A stretch of 64,000 nt of DNA from Wuchereria bancrofti. Taxonomy: Eukaryota > Nematoda > Chromadorea > Rhabditida > Onchocercidae. This document shows, one piece after another, positions 1-15,400 of the stretch. Position 1 is the stretch's first letter. Every line of letters starts with the position of its first letter. A program made the position numbers and the translations under genes. A model generated the notes under the pieces. It was given only the letters and a program-made list of their open reading frames with translations, made no database searches and was not told the DNA's origin. Where the stretch lies: contig SSBO01000014.1 in assembly GCA_005281725.1 (NCBI GenBank), forward strand, positions 1,401,292-1,465,291, read 5' to 3'.

Positions 1-256
1 ATGGCATTGAAAGAACAAAAGCATAGACGTAAGAATGAATTAGAGCATTTGAAAGAGTATTTAGTAAAAGACCTGCTCTAAAAAATTACTGCAAGAAGTT
101 CGTAATTTGTTAGATTTTTAACTTTCGAGTATAGAAGAAAGAGTAAAATTTTTCACAAGTATATTTCGGAAAGCTAAACAAAATTCTAAGACTGATAAGA
201 GTGATGAAAGTAAAACCGATTGGAACATTTCATCAGATTGTTCGGCGGTCATTTAG
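1..256 (+). pseudogene. possible broken coding remnant at window edge
   Basis: From base 1 a frame opens with ATG and reads 26 codons of charged, helix-like sequence (LKEQKHRRKNELEHLK) to a TAA at 79-81. One base further on, the next frame continues in the same style (KKLLQEVRNLLDF), meets a TAA at 119-121, and then runs open to a TAG at 254-256 with a Lys/Ser/Asp-rich stretch. Together this looks like a coiled-coil C-terminus broken by one frameshift and one stop, or the last exon of a gene convergent with MROH1 whose body lies left of the window. I recognise no family. A chance open stretch or a base error in the A-run at 80-85 is also possible. Confidence 0.3.
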
Positions 257-494
257 TTCAGTTCATAACAAAATGAAAATAGAACTGCATTCTCGGCAAA
301 ATAATGGCATGGACAGTGTTAACTAAATTAACGAAGAAATCCCTGGAAAACCGACAGTATTTTAAATAAACCTTTTTAAATTCAATTTAAACGAAGAAAT
401 TCAAATATATGACTTAAATGACAAATAACCAAAGCGACAGGAATGTATAGAGTATATATATACAAAACCGATAGCTCTTGTTTTAACATTATGA

Positions 495-3400
495 TTATGT
501 ATAACGATGTAAACAAGATATAGCTCGAGCAGTTGATAAGCGTACATCAATATCATGATCTTTTAGTAGTAACATCAATCCTGAAAAATCAATTGTCTAA
601 TGCAAAAAGAGCTTTGTCGGATTGAGAATTGATTAGAAGACAAGTATGGAAGAAAATTCGGATAAAATTTCTTCGTTGCTTAAAATTACACAAAATTTAA
701 GATTTGAATAATCGAATAATTTAATCTGCTTTACTGTATTCCAATCAGTGCATCAATACTCTTATTAAATTAATCTTATCAAAACTCGAAATACTAAGAA
801 GCCGTAAATTATTCAGTGTGTTGCAAAATTAAAATTTGTTCCATTTATTTTTCAATTTAGCAAAGAAAGATCAACTGTATTAAAAGTTTTAAATAACTAA
901 TTTAATAATCCATCAACTGGAATAAATAATACGATGAAATAAAAGAAAAAATCATTATTCGTTTAAACTCATTGGCTGAAAATTGAAAATAGCATTTTCT
1001 TTGTTTTCACAAAATTTACAAAACCATAAAAATCAAATTCATACGCAGAAATAGTCAATCTTATTACTTAAAATACATAAAAATAAAAAATCACCTGCAA
1101 ATATTAATTCTTTTGAAACAGTACTCCGTAATTCTGGTGTTAATTCACCCAACAAATAACCCGTCATGTGAGCTGCATTGGAACGAATACGAGATGATGC
1201 ACTTTTGAAATAATTATTACAATTCAAAGCATAATAGTTGATACGATCAGGAAATGAAAAAGCCTAAAAATAGTTGCTTAATAAGAATTGCTAACTATGA
1301 AACATTTTAATGCATAAAAAGGATTCTAATCTAATCACCAAGTAAATATTCCATATTCCTAACAAATTTTTCAAATAATAATCTTGATATATAAAATAAT
1401 AATCTTGATTTTTCAAATAATCTTGATATATAAAATAATAATAATTCAAATAATAATCTTGGTCAATAAACTTGATATAGTTATTATTTAATAAGCTATT
1501 ACATTTCAAATATAATTAAGCAATAATAATCGAAGAAGTCAACTTCTAATGTCTTTCTCATGCTTTTGTACGGATATTTATTCAAAGAAGGCATTATAAA
1601 CGATAAAAAATAATAACTTACTAGTATTACACTAAATTCTTTCAAAAATTGACCATAATTATGGCATTGTTCATCGATTTTCAAGTCGCGGTCAATCAAC
1701 ATTGTCAAACGATTGGAATTTAACAACGAACTTACCAATACAAGGCATCGTGCACACATCTAAAAAGAAAATTTTCTAGAAAAAGGAAAGAAAATTTAAT
1801 TTAAATATTTTTACAATGATGTCAGAATATTTGCATCTGTTTGTTTGAATATCATTCAAACAAATATATTAACAATGTTAATAAGTATTAACTGGCAAAT
1901 ACAAGCAAAATATTCAAGCTTATCTTACTAACAATTTCGTACAGCTTGTAATAAATTCCAATGGCTTGAAATTTATCAGAACAAAAATTGAAATTGTTAC
2001 CTGCTTAACTTGATCCTCTTCATCATTCAAATGTAAAACAATTGAAACAATATTTATAAGCAATTGTTCGCGATATGCATCACAACTACCCACACGCTGA
2101 CCTAATTCACCAAATAAACTGAATGATACAGCTCGTAACGCACTGCTTTCCTAAAATTAATATAAGATTGATTAGGTGATCAAAATAAAATGATATAATT
2201 AATTTAAAAATAAAAAATAAAAATTTGACAAAGACATCCAAAATTTAGCTTGTTACATATTCATATGTTAACGATAACAGAAATAACAAATTATTATTAC
2301 GCAACATAAATCCCAAATAGATCTCACAAAAATCATTTGAAACTAAGCAATATTAATTCTACAACTTTAGGAGATGTAATAATGAAATTTGCATACTTTC
2401 TCAAAACATGGTCGTAATTTCAATAACACATTCGACAGTATATTCTCCAGATGTGCATTCGGCACACGCGTAGAAAGTTTATTCAGTGCGTTAACTGCTT
2501 CCATTGCAATCTGAAATATCATGTTTTGATAAAAGTAAAACAATATATATTCAGTTCCTACTGGTACACATTTTACCATTCACAAATGATCTTGCATAAA
2601 AATGACTTTCCAAAAAGAAAAAAAAAACCAATTTCGAATAGTAAAAACAAAAAATTAAAATTCTAGTAATAAATAAAACAACCAACTTCATCACGACGAT
2701 CACCACTATCATCTAACCCGGTCATTGCAGCTTGTATCGCATCTGATGAATATTTGTTTAAAATTGAATCACTGCAGCAAGCCAAATCACCAAGTCCACG
2801 TACAGCTAACTTCAAATTAAAAAATTCAAATGATATTTGTATAAAATAAGCACATGCACATTATTACTATCCATTATTCTTACAAAATGTTTCATAACTT
2901 ACTTTTCGAATCTTTAAATTACGATCTTCCAATGCTTTCATCAAATTTGTAATTAGTGCCTCAAGAAGCTTATTATCATCTTCTCCTTCTTCATCTGGAC
3001 ATCTAAAAATAAAAGCAAATCACATCTTAATGAGGTATTAATAATTAATAAGCTTAACAATAAGTAACACAACTAGTTACAGAGAGAAAACAATCCACTA
3101 ATGAGCAATATTAATACGCACCGTTTCGTTAAAGCAGACAAAACAGCAGCAGCAGCAATACGATATGCATCATTTGGAGATTGCATACGAGGTATCATCA
3201 ATGTTACAAGTGGTCGTATCCATTCAGGACGATGGTCACTTAATGAACGAGCTAGAACTGCTATCTGTAAGTTAAACAAATAAGTTAAAAAAAAGAAATG
3301 CTATTACATGTTGGTATTATATGAAAAAACAATACTAATAAAACATAAATGGATTATTACACACACAAAAAAAAAGCATACTTTGTTAGAGCAATAAGAT

Positions 3401-6400
3401 TTTATAATTGAAAGAATAACAATAACATAAACAAAAGAGGAAATAATATATAAGAAGAAGAAATCAGTGTTAATTTATGATATATGTTATAAGAATTATG
3501 GAAACAAACTTAAAAACTAACACCATTTGTAAAGTGCAACGTATCGACACAATCACTCCATGCACGTTCTGAATTCATCTTTTCAACAATAGCATCATCA
3601 AGTGTTCGAAGGAATAAACTACGCAAAGCTTGAGATGCTAAAGCTGCTGGCGTGGATGATAATCGACGTAATTCCGGAGTGATGATCAATGATTTTACTC
3701 CTGAATCTATTTGCACAGTAAAATTGTCTAATCAAAAGAAAGGAGTAAGAATAGTACGAAAAAATAATAAAGAAACTATAGAGGGACAGTTGAAGATAAT
3801 ATATTAAGAAATTATTCGGAAATTATACCATCTTTTTCCTTCATCAAAACTGGATACTGAGTATCAACAACAGCTGCAAGAAATTGCAAAAGTGCTGCTA
3901 AAATATTTGGAATTCGCTTACATAACTCCATTTCTGGCTCACCAGCCTAAAATATACGAATGAGAATTGATCAAATCTATAACTTTTTCTTGTTTTTAGA
4001 AAAAAGGTGGATTAATATGAGACAGTTGAATGCAAAATCTCGTAAGATTTGTGCATTGAACTATCTCATATTAAAAAACTAAAAGAAAAAAACTTTCCAT
4101 TGTTGACGGAAAAAATACTACCATATAATAAGATGTAGAATAAAATTAATCAAGACAACAATATAGTCTTATTTCATAAGACAACAATTTGAAACATGAT
4201 GAAACTTTTGTAAAGAGAAACGAAACAATATTACCTTAATAATTTCTGTAATAGCTGCCGCTAATGTACAAACTTCAGGTTTTACAATCTTCACTGATGA
4301 TCCAGCACCGGTATCCAGAACTTCGAATGGTACTTCTGGTGTTTCCGATGAGCCACATCCAGTCGTTATCAATTCCAATAAATAATCAGCAATCAATGGG
4401 AAGAGAGAATGATCATGCGACATTGTATGCCATGCATCAATCATCGATCTAAATGATCAAAATAAATGAGTCGAAAACTTCTGTTGTAAAAAAGATCAAA
4501 AATATTTCGATATATCGTGAAGAAAAAATTAATTCTTAATTTTCTTTTAGCTACAATCATTTAGTTCAATGGATACTTACAAGTTACACAATATAAGTAA
4601 AACTATCTCAAGTTTTTTTTTTTTAGTCTAAAGCTATAAGGATTTCACTAACTCATCTAATCTAACCACCTTTCATATACAATACGTTCGGGATCAAAGT
4701 TTTGAATACTTACACAGAGTAAGGTAATGGCCTAGCCAACATAACATCAATACATGCATAAAGTTGATGATGCGCAAATGCTATTAAAGCTGCTAATAAA
4801 TCGGTGTATGTTTGAACGCATGCATGTATATCTGGCAATTTATTTAATAATGTTGTGACCAGCGTATCGGCCTACAAAAGTAAATTCATCTTTTTGATTC
4901 ACTTCCAACAATCAAAATTTCGATTTAGTTTCAGAAATTAGTAAAAATTAACCTTAACATTTTCAAAAGGATATAGAAAATATATTGGATACAAATTATA
5001 TAAATAAGTAAAAAAAGAACTTACCTCAGCAGACAGGGTATCACCTCGATGGGTAAGCATACTGGTAAGTAACTGAGCAGCTGCTGAACTGACCTGACTT
5101 TGGCGATCACTTAGCATGCTAAACAAACCCGATACGTATGTTTGTATTTGGGATTGTGGTAAACGACTGTCAGTAATCTGCAAAGATTACTTTAAAAACA
5201 AAAAAAAATTGCAAAATAAACAAAAGTTTTAAATTATGTAGAATTAAGCCAGGATTGTCTAACTGCATCAAACTATAAAGTAAGACATTTTCAAACTATA
5301 TCAGATGAATTGGACATTACTTTATATCAATATAAAACAAAAAAAGAATTCAACAAAGAAATCTACAAATTGCTTACATCAGCCATAACTTTGACAGCTT
5401 TCCGTGAAAGCATTCCTTCAAGTTTGCCCTCATCACCAAGATACTCATTGATGAATACAGTCGGATCAAATAAGGTACTATCAACGTTATCTCGGGCAAG
5501 ACCTAAGACAATAACTATAAGACTGGAGGATGCTCTATAATTGATAGATAAATTACGTCGTTTTCTAGATTAAAACATGTTAAAATAACTTTAAAAAAAA
5601 AAGAAAACCTTTATAAACATGAGCTAATCGAAATGTCCAATAAACAGCGCGCAATGCAGCATGACGAACAGCACATAATGAATCAGCAATTCGTGGAACT
5701 AATCGAGCTAACAATGATGACATCGGACCAAACTCACTTGCATGCTAAACAATTAAATTACAGGAAATTGAAAAACGACTCAACAATACTAGAATTTAGC
5801 AGAAGATTTGTGTATCACAGAACAGTGAGTGAAGTAATGCAACATGCAAACTACATCCATCTATTAATAATGATACTAAGAGAAATAAAAACCAAATTCT
5901 TGTCATTTTCATATATCATAAACGAACGTTTCTATTAAATGCCTTCAATAGCAAAAGAATTGAGCTACAATCTGCAATTGCATGTTATAAAATACTTACA
6001 CCTAGTGCAAAATCTGTAGCATGTTCGAAATAAACCGTAAGCACACGTAATGTAGCGTCGACTGCTCGTAAACGTTCATGACCAGCGGTAGAAGCATAAT
6101 ATGGTTGGAAAAGCTGTAAAAATACAAAATTACTCAAGTTTTTAAGTACGTTCATTTGAAATGATGAAAATGAAATCTCGTCTTTAGTGAAGTCTGAAAA
6201 ATGCTACAATTTTTTAATTTTCCCAAAAGTTTTCGTTTATTTTAATTAAGAATAAAAATTTTTAAGTACATATTTATCATTCATTTATCTTTCATATTTC
6301 GATATATGTTTATTGTTACTCCGAAACAAAGTTGCAGCATATTTCGCTCACTATAAGAAGTGATTTTCTGTTCAGAATCATAAAATTATTCAATTAGATT

Positions 6401-9400
6401 AGAAAATTCTTTTCTCACTCAACTAGTCAATAATCTAGTTTATGACTACCTAAAACAATAATTTATTATTCTTATTAAGTCCAATTCCTATTATAAAGCT
6501 TAGACTTAAATCATTTGAATAAAAAAGCAACCTCAAACATACCTTTAACAAATGTGTAACAGTTCCAACGACAGCTTTTTTCTTAATTATTTGCTCAATT
6601 GCAGCATGGTATTGATTTACTGTAGCTTCCATCATTGTTGAACTTTCATCATCGTCAATCTATAAGCTAGCTTGTTATGTACAAGCAATTTTTTACGTCG
6701 CAATGCAGAATTTGATCCAATTAAAAACTTCAAGACAATCGGCGAAAATTATGCAACACAAAAATTTACACCCAAGCATTTGACACGAAACAAATTAACA
6801 ATATTTCGAAAATTTTCTGAAAATAAAATCACTAGAGAAACTATACGGAATTTCTACCTAGTAATGTGAAGTTTTAATTTTAATTTAATCCAGTAATTAA
6901 GACAGCCTTATTTTTATGATTTGCTGAATATATTAAAATTAATACATAGCTGTGGAACAAAAAAAAAAGACTTAAAAGCATCAATTCGATAGCAAAATCG
7001 AAGGACTAAACCAGTAAACAGTAAGATACACTTGTATCGTTTTAAAAAAAAGAGTTGTATTTTTAACAAAATATAGGCTTAAGTTTTTAATAAATCCTTA
7101 ATGTTAAAAAAGCTAACAGTTTTTAAGCCACTTCGTTCACGACACAAAGGTAACGTATGATTTGTTAATACATAACCAACTTGCCAGATATCATCATCAG
7201 ATATAGCTGGTTCCAAAGAGCTAGAAAAAATATCATTCTTCATATCTCATTTCAGAAAAATCTTACATAATTTTCAGCATTTATTATATCATTCTAATTT
7301 TCATTACTGAATATTATATTATTTTTGTCACCAGAATTTAATGAAATACAACAATGATAAGAGCAAAATCATCTCCTGTGAGCAATAACTACTGCTAATA
7401 TAAAAAATATACGCTAAAATCATTAATCGGAAAAATTATTAGAAATTATTAAGAAGAAAAGATTGCAACTAACACCAAAGCAGCAACTGCTTTACCCGCA
7501 AGTAGCCTTATTGAATTCGATAAAGTTTCTGGTGATTCAGATTCAATGTAGTCCTGAAATTAAACAATTATGATAAGAAATTATTACTTAACCAAAAAGA
7601 AATAATTTTTCACAAAACACTTACTGAAATAATCCTAACCGAACTACTATTAAATAGTTTTATATATTCATGAACAGTAATGATAAAAAATTTCAAAGAC
7701 AGAAAGAGTCGTAAAAGTAAGTCACTAACTTTAATATGATTCAATAGCTCTGTACGACATTCCAAATGATATTCAGTTATGAGATGAGTCGAATTCACCG
7801 AAACCGCAATCAAACATATTGTTTCCAACAACGCTTCCCGAACAACTACTTCCTGCTAAAAGTTATCGCCTGTGCATTTTACTATTACTAATTCAAATTT
7901 TCATCCTTCACTTCTCACCATTTTTCTTCTTCAAAAAATCATACTTTATCTTGATTATCTCCGGTCAATCAATTTAACATTAATATCATGTGATAAAATT
8001 GAGACCACAACTACTTTTGTCACACGTCAGCAAATCATTATTTCAAAAGAGAACTCAATGACCGTCAAAATGACTACGAAAGATTTATTGTACACATCAG
8101 TTAATTAGATTATCAATAGTAACATCTTTATAAAATACTCCTAATCTGAACCAAAAAGACAATTCCTGAAGAAAATAATTATAAAAAAAATTCTTGTCTA
8201 ATCAAAGTTATATTAGATAAACAAAGTACAATTCTAACCTTTGGATTTTCCAAATATCGTCGTAAAAATACAAGTACAGTTTGCTCCAGTCTTTGTGTGA
8301 CTACGTCTGTTGGACAATAATAAACTACGTAACCTAAGAAATTTCAAATATTTTCACACAAAAAGCACACCGCAACATAATAATATTTTTTTAAATTTTT
8401 TCAAAAGAATGCCTCAAAAAAAAAAAAGTCACACCGTAGCTAAGCATAATGGTAGCACGTAAATTAACCATTTCTTGATCACTGTATTGTTTGTACGGCA
8501 TAGCATCCTGAATTTAAGCAAAATTCAGTACTCCAAATAACAAAAGAGAAAAAGATCAAAAAAATTAATAACATCCTAACGTAAAACGTAAAAGACATGC
8601 ATAACCAATATGAAAAAACTGCCGTTTTTAAAAGATATTCAAAAAAAAATATGAATTTTTCCAATCAATATATTATTTATAAAGCATCCGAAAAACTGGT
8701 CACCTTAATAAATCCAAATAATCCGGAACTTTTTTTTAAATTCTCCCATTTGGCAATATTTTCCAATTCTGTAAGCACCAAATCAGTATGTGTAGTTGCA
8801 CAGTAACCAATCGCTTGAGCGCAACCTGTGCGTTCAGCTTGTTGTCCATGCACTGTTGAACGGAATAACAAAACAAGGTGATCAACAACAAAACTGGTAT
8901 TTGTTGACAATGCCAAAGCACCACCGAGACAACGCATTAGAAATGCCTAACAATTGACAATGAATTCAAAAATTAATCAAAAAAATTCAAAAAAAAAAAT
9001 TAAGAGATTAATCGTTTACTGATTTATTATATAACTACTCATCATTCTAACTATATGTTCAGAAAAATACCCGCAGTGCAATGATAGCTACTTTGATCAT
9101 AAACTATTCTAAATTAAATTACTCGGATAATCGACAAAGGGTAGATATCCCTTGATATCTATTCAAATATTATTGTTTCATCTATTCAAAGTAATATTTA
9201 TGAAGGAAGAGAAGACATATATATGTAAAGGATGAGAAACCTAATATCTTTTAAAGGATTTTCTAAGCCATATGATTCTAATTAATATTCACAAATGGAG
9301 AAATAATAACTTTTTCTTCAGGTGCATCACCATATAAATTAAATTGTTTTCCCATAGCAGCTGCAAATGCACATCGCCATTCACCATCGTTCACATTCCT

Positions 9401-12400
9401 CACACATAGATCTAATAAATCAAGTACATGTGCATGCCATCGTGCAATACGTGCAAGACGAAGCTCGCAAACTGCACTATTACCACCTTCCACTGTATTA
9501 TTGAGTGGTGGTGATAAATCTAAAATTAACAAAACGAAATTAGTAATTGAATAGATGAAACAAATATGAATTTAATAATTTATAAATTTTTTAGTTTTGG
9601 AAAATATTTCTCAGATTTCTTTTTCCTTATAAAAAGAAGCAGTTTTATCATTTACGTTAATTGAAACTGATTGATTCTTATTACAAAATGAAATTTAAGT
9701 ACGCAAAATATCCTACTTTTTAATATAACAAGCAATTCATCGCAATGCTTTGGTAAAACATTACGCAATGAATTATGAAACCATGGCGCAAGAGCACTTA
9801 ATAATCGTAAAGCTTCTGTTGCTCGTTTTGAAAGTAACAAATTAAGTGGTGCATTATTCATACACGTTATAAGTCGTGAAAATACCTGAAGATTCCCGGC
9901 AACATGCGCTGAAAGAATTGTTAGCTACTACAGCAATGATGATTAACGTGATATATACGTAAATGAAATTTTTTCTCATAAATTTCTTATCATATCGATT
10001 CGGATCTTTCATTTGTAAAATATTCCTTCTGTTCTCTTTAACCTTAACAATCGTTCCTTTTTATCGAAAATGCAATACATTATTTATTACTTACGGCTAT
10101 CAAAACCTTTCTCGAAATCCAATTTTTCTCCTGCTTTCATTGTCCGTTCGGCAAGAATCCTAATACACTTAATGATATCTGTCAATGCTATATTATATTC
10201 TTGAGCACAAATGAATTCGAATAGATATGGCCAAAGTAACTACAATAAAACACCATTAAGTAATTTTTAAAATGGAATTTTTGATCTTAAAAATTGAATT
10301 ATGGAAAAAAATTACATGAAAAAGATAACATGACTTTTCTAAAACAACTCATCGCATGTAATCACTGTAAATACTCCAAGAATATCGTCGCAAATATGAA
10401 AAAAGTATCTTACCAACTTATTAAAAATATGAGTATGTATATAAATTGAAAAAGTGCCTTGCTTATTACTGCAGGTATAAAAATCTTCATTGCCCTGATA
10501 GAATGTACACCGCAAAGTATTTGAAATATAACTTAATTGCAGTTTAAAATCTACTGTCTTTCAATATTTCCTAATGGTACTCTAATCTAATCCAATCCAA
10601 TTAAAATTTAATCCAATCAACCAACACTATGTGCAGTTGAAGATGTTTTTGCTATTGTTTGCAACGCTTGTCCACACTGTGCACGTAAATGTGCTGCACT
10701 ATCTGCTGCATCTATATCTGACGAGAAGAATGCTTTCTTAGTCTGAAAATTGTTAATTATTAATATTATTACTTTTTATCAAATATCATTTAAGATATTA
10801 TTTCTATAAATCACTGATACATCCTTTATGATATAATGTGCGAATATCCTAACATATTTAACATCATTTTTTCCCTTTTTTATTTCCTCACCTTTTTCAT
10901 ATTTCGCATATAAATCAATTCCTAAGCCTTCACCTTTTCACTTCCATACGTTTTGATTCTTATTCTAATAAAGTAATATTACCTGAGTAAAATTTAAAAC
11001 ACATACACCTGTAGATTGTCAAATTAGTTTATTCACATGCATAGCAGCTAAGTTCTGTTAGTTCTGTGAGGAAAATATGGGATTTCTTCATCTGGACGAT
11101 ACTTATAGTTTCATTGCAATATTTGATAAATATAAAGATGTCAACTTTTTCATCCTCACATATTTCCTAGTTTTGAAAAAATCGTCCAGAAAAACAACAG
11201 TAATAGCAGTGATAAAAAATTTAAAGTTAGAAGTAATTATATAAGTGAAAAAGAATGGAAAGTTTACCGTTTCACCCTCTTGAACGATAAGATTTTTCAC
11301 CAAGAATATAATTACATTATTACCACCTTCCACATCTATGTATTCATGATCAGCTAATGCCACACATAATTGACACATTGCCTTTTTGACTCGAATACTT
11401 AACAGTCCTTCACTACCAGCAAGTAACATTGGTTTTAAACCAAGAATTACCAATGAACGTTTGTCTTCCACATATGGTCCTTAATTTCATTTCAATTTCA
11501 TTTAACAAAATGTGAAAACATTGTGCTGAAATTTCATAAATATAATATTATAAATATGCCCTTTTCTATCAAATAAAAATCAATCTTGTGAAATTAATTC
11601 CAAAAATGCTGACTAATTGCTTTACTTTTATTAAAATGTCTCTTTTTAGTTACAAGCAATTCATTTCTTCATTTTTTGACTATATATGAGAGATCTATTC
11701 AGTAATAATTAAGCCATTTGTGGTTTACTTCTTCTTAAGTAATTTTTTCTTGTAATTCACTAGAAAAAAATGAAGCGTTGAAATATCTCAAATTATTTTA
11801 ATTTATGAAATGACCATCGAAAATATCAATAGGTTAAAGTCATTTAAATAATAATTAAAATTACCAGCTGAATTAAGAAGATGCCTGAGAACATTGATAG
11901 CGCCCAGTTTCGAACTATCTTGCACATTTTGCATTTTATGCAATAAATAATATACTATTTTGTCGGCAAAACGTGTTGCTGAAATATGCAAAACAAATAT
12001 ATGGAAATTGAAAATATCTATAATTAAGCCAAGCAAAAGATATGCATGCAATCTAAATTTAAAAAAAAAGATGAAAATTGCTAAGTATTCTAGATAGAAA
12101 TCTTTACCTCTCCAATATATGATTAAATTTTTCTGTTTTACATGTGCAAATGAAGAATTTATAAGGTTGAAAATTCTAGAAAAAAAAAACGAAGCGCTAA
12201 ATAAATATTCCTTAGCATTAGGAATAAAAAATCAAAGAAATGAAAAGGAAATAAGGTGCAAAAAAGGAATGAATGTGAAGAGTTGGAACTCTTCAAAGGG
12301 GGTGACTACTTACAGAATAATAATAGAATAAGCTGGAATAGGAGGCGCCCATTCATAAGCGATTCTAGAAATGAACTATCAAAGTAAGGTTACCATATAT

Positions 12401-15400
12401 GTTATCATGTAGCATACTAACAAATAAGAAAAACAAAAATAACAATGAAGGAATTTCACTAAACATATTTAAATGATGAATGAAGGCATATCAAATGAAT
12501 ATGATGCATTTTTGTGACAAATCATTCGTGATATCATTATTTACTATTCAATGCTGACTTGTTTCAATTGCTTCAGTGATAACTTTCAGTCTAAATTACT
12601 TGAACGTTTAATTAAAAAAGTTATCGGAAATTTTAGAATGCACATCATAGCATTATTTATGAAAGAAAAGTCTACTTGATGTTAACTTTTCCAATTTATA
12701 TTAAAATTCAAAACAAAAAGTTAGAAAGCAGGCGAACACTTAAAAAAATGTAGTGAAACTCTGACATGGTTTAGATAGTTCATTAGTAGTTCGACTTCAG
12801 ATACTACGGGGATGATAAAAAATGCAATAGAGTGTGTGAGATTCAATAAATGTGAACAGATGGATAAGATGCTATATATCACAAATTTAAAAAAGCGTTC
12901 AAAAAAAAAAGATAAATACTTTAGTTTTGAATAATTATAATGAATGCACAATGATTGGTTATTGAAATTAGAGAAAGCAGAAAATTAGTTATAATTATAT
13001 TAAAATCAAACCATAAAATTTGATAGTAATAATCATATTAAAATAAAATTAGACATAACAATTCCTAACCAGCAACATGAAAGCAACGAAATGCTTCGCT
13101 TTGATTACGCATTGAAATGTTTGAAGCGACAGTTTGCTCAACAACGGAATATACCAACGGGAATAACGCATTCAAAATATCTTCCAAATATGCATCTAAC
13201 GGACAGTTTTCATCAGCGCATGCCGATTCCAGAAAACGACACAAACCCTGTAGCAAGGTTGAAAGAGGTATGTCATAAATGAGGCAAAGCAAGAGGAGAA
13301 AGTAAGTAATGGATGAAAATTTTAACAAAACAAATGAAAATTTGATAAATTTGAAAGATATGAGTTACTACATAATCAAGCAAGCGTGTAAGTAAGTGCA
13401 AATAAACAAAATACCTGTGTTACAAGGTGCTGATCAGTATTAATCTTTCGATGTAGATTCAATAATATTGGTATTAGTCTTCTCATTTCATCTACTAAAC
13501 GTTTTGGCGAAATCATAAGGCATAATTCTCCTATGCAATTAGCAGCTTCTGCTCGGACCTAAATTTGAAATTTTATGGAGTGTAATAAATTCCTTTGTTA
13601 GAAATTGCAAAAAATTTATAGGATAACATTCACAAATACTAAATAAATTATTTAATAATCGAACATACGTAGCTATCCAATTATTAAGTATGAAGTATAT
13701 AAATTATGTCCAAAAATTATTATTTATGGAGCTTTTTATTTCCACTGGAAAAAAATTTATTCCTGGAAAATAAAGCAGTGAGGATACCTTTACGTCTTTA
13801 GCACTTAACCAACTAAATACTGGTTCATAAGCCAGTTCCATTTGGTCAACATAATTTTTCTGTACAATTTTTGGTTCACCACAAGTTTGACTTCTAGTTG
13901 TCTGAAAAATAAGAAAATCAATTAATAAGCAAAGCTTAATAAATTATTTAACATGTGGGGATATAATATTCCCATCTGATGCAATACTAACGCTTGTCTT
14001 ATTGATTTAAAATATCAAAATGGTAATTAAGTGGGCCTTTATTCCTGAAAATTGAAGATACGTCAGATGCCTTTCCAAGTTTATATTTCGAAATGGCTGT
14101 AGGACATTACCCTTTCATTTTTAGCATAATCATCATTGCAACCGCTATCGTCACATTCAGTTTTTGTAACAGTTGAAGCAGAAATATATTCACGAACTGA
14201 TTCACAAAATGATCGCAAAGCATGTGCCCAAGCGTATCGATAGATATCCGTCTTGATGTGAGGTAAAACCGAAATCACACGTGATAGGATATCCGTCAGA
14301 AATGGCACAAATCCGATTGCTGTAAAAGTTCTTCAAATCCACTATTAACATATGATTTAATTGATTAAAGTATTAACTTAAATCTTCTGAAAAGAACGAA
14401 TGAAAATTAGAAACAAAAGTTTAGATAGATTAATATGAATAATAACTAAATAAAAATAGAAAAGAATGAATTTCTCATATTTCACGATGCACAAATACCA
14501 TTATGTTCAGCAACATTTGCTAATGTCAAAATGATGTATCGATGAGGCGAAGAAGTTTGGCCTGGTGGAAATTTCTGAAGTAATGCTTCCATTACATGTC
14601 CAACGAATTGACTTCGCTTTGCCAGAGTAACCAAAACATTGCAAGCAGCTTGTGGCCAATCGTCACTTTCCTGTATAATTGAAATTTGAACAGATTTGCT
14701 TATAAAAAACTATGTAATATAAGGCACTGGAAAAGGTATTTGATAACTAAAAGACAATTTAACTTGATGAGTTAAAAATAAACCTTACAACATTTTTCAA
14801 GATATTACAATATAGTATCAAGGAGATATACAGATAATTTCAGTATGTAGTAAACTAAGGACAAAGCTCTCAGAAGCAAACTACCATTAAGAAAACCATA
14901 AAACTAAAGCATACAAACAACATGTCAATTAGATTTAATTACATGTTATAGGAAATGAAGTGCTTCAGTAGTATTACTCTATTGTAGCAATAAAAGCTCC
15001 ATATATTATGTAAGATAATTAAAATAATGTTAAACAAAAACTAAGTTACAATTCTATTAATTCTGAGAATACCAATTCCAAATAATTAACAGAAAACAAT
15101 TTCGAAATATACCTACTTTGGAAAGCGTCATTTCTTGTGTGGCAAGATTTATTATCAGTAACGCTTGCTGCTCATCTAAATCTTGTGGTGCTTGATTGTG
15201 CTCAAGAACTCGATTTACTGTTGATAATACAAAAGCTCGATTCTGTCCCGTGAGCTGGAAATTGCAAAATAAAAATAAACTCAAGCTTTGGATTTAAGAA
15301 TGAATTAAAAATCAAAAATTCGAGGGTAGATCAAAATCAGTGGACAAACAAACATTAACGAAAAGCAAATAAGTAAGCTGTAATTTTTACACCAATGATT

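Noticed and set aside
1291..1509. Tyr/Asp-rich open frame on the minus strand
   Set aside because: Product of an A+T-rich tandem repeat inside an MROH1 intron, with no splice-compatible role.
13091..13282. Plus-strand open frame opposite MROH1 exon 8, and similar ones at 3101, 5310, 5633 and 28067
   Set aside because: Each lies antisense to a homology-supported exon of MROH1 or SLC19 and is a shadow frame.
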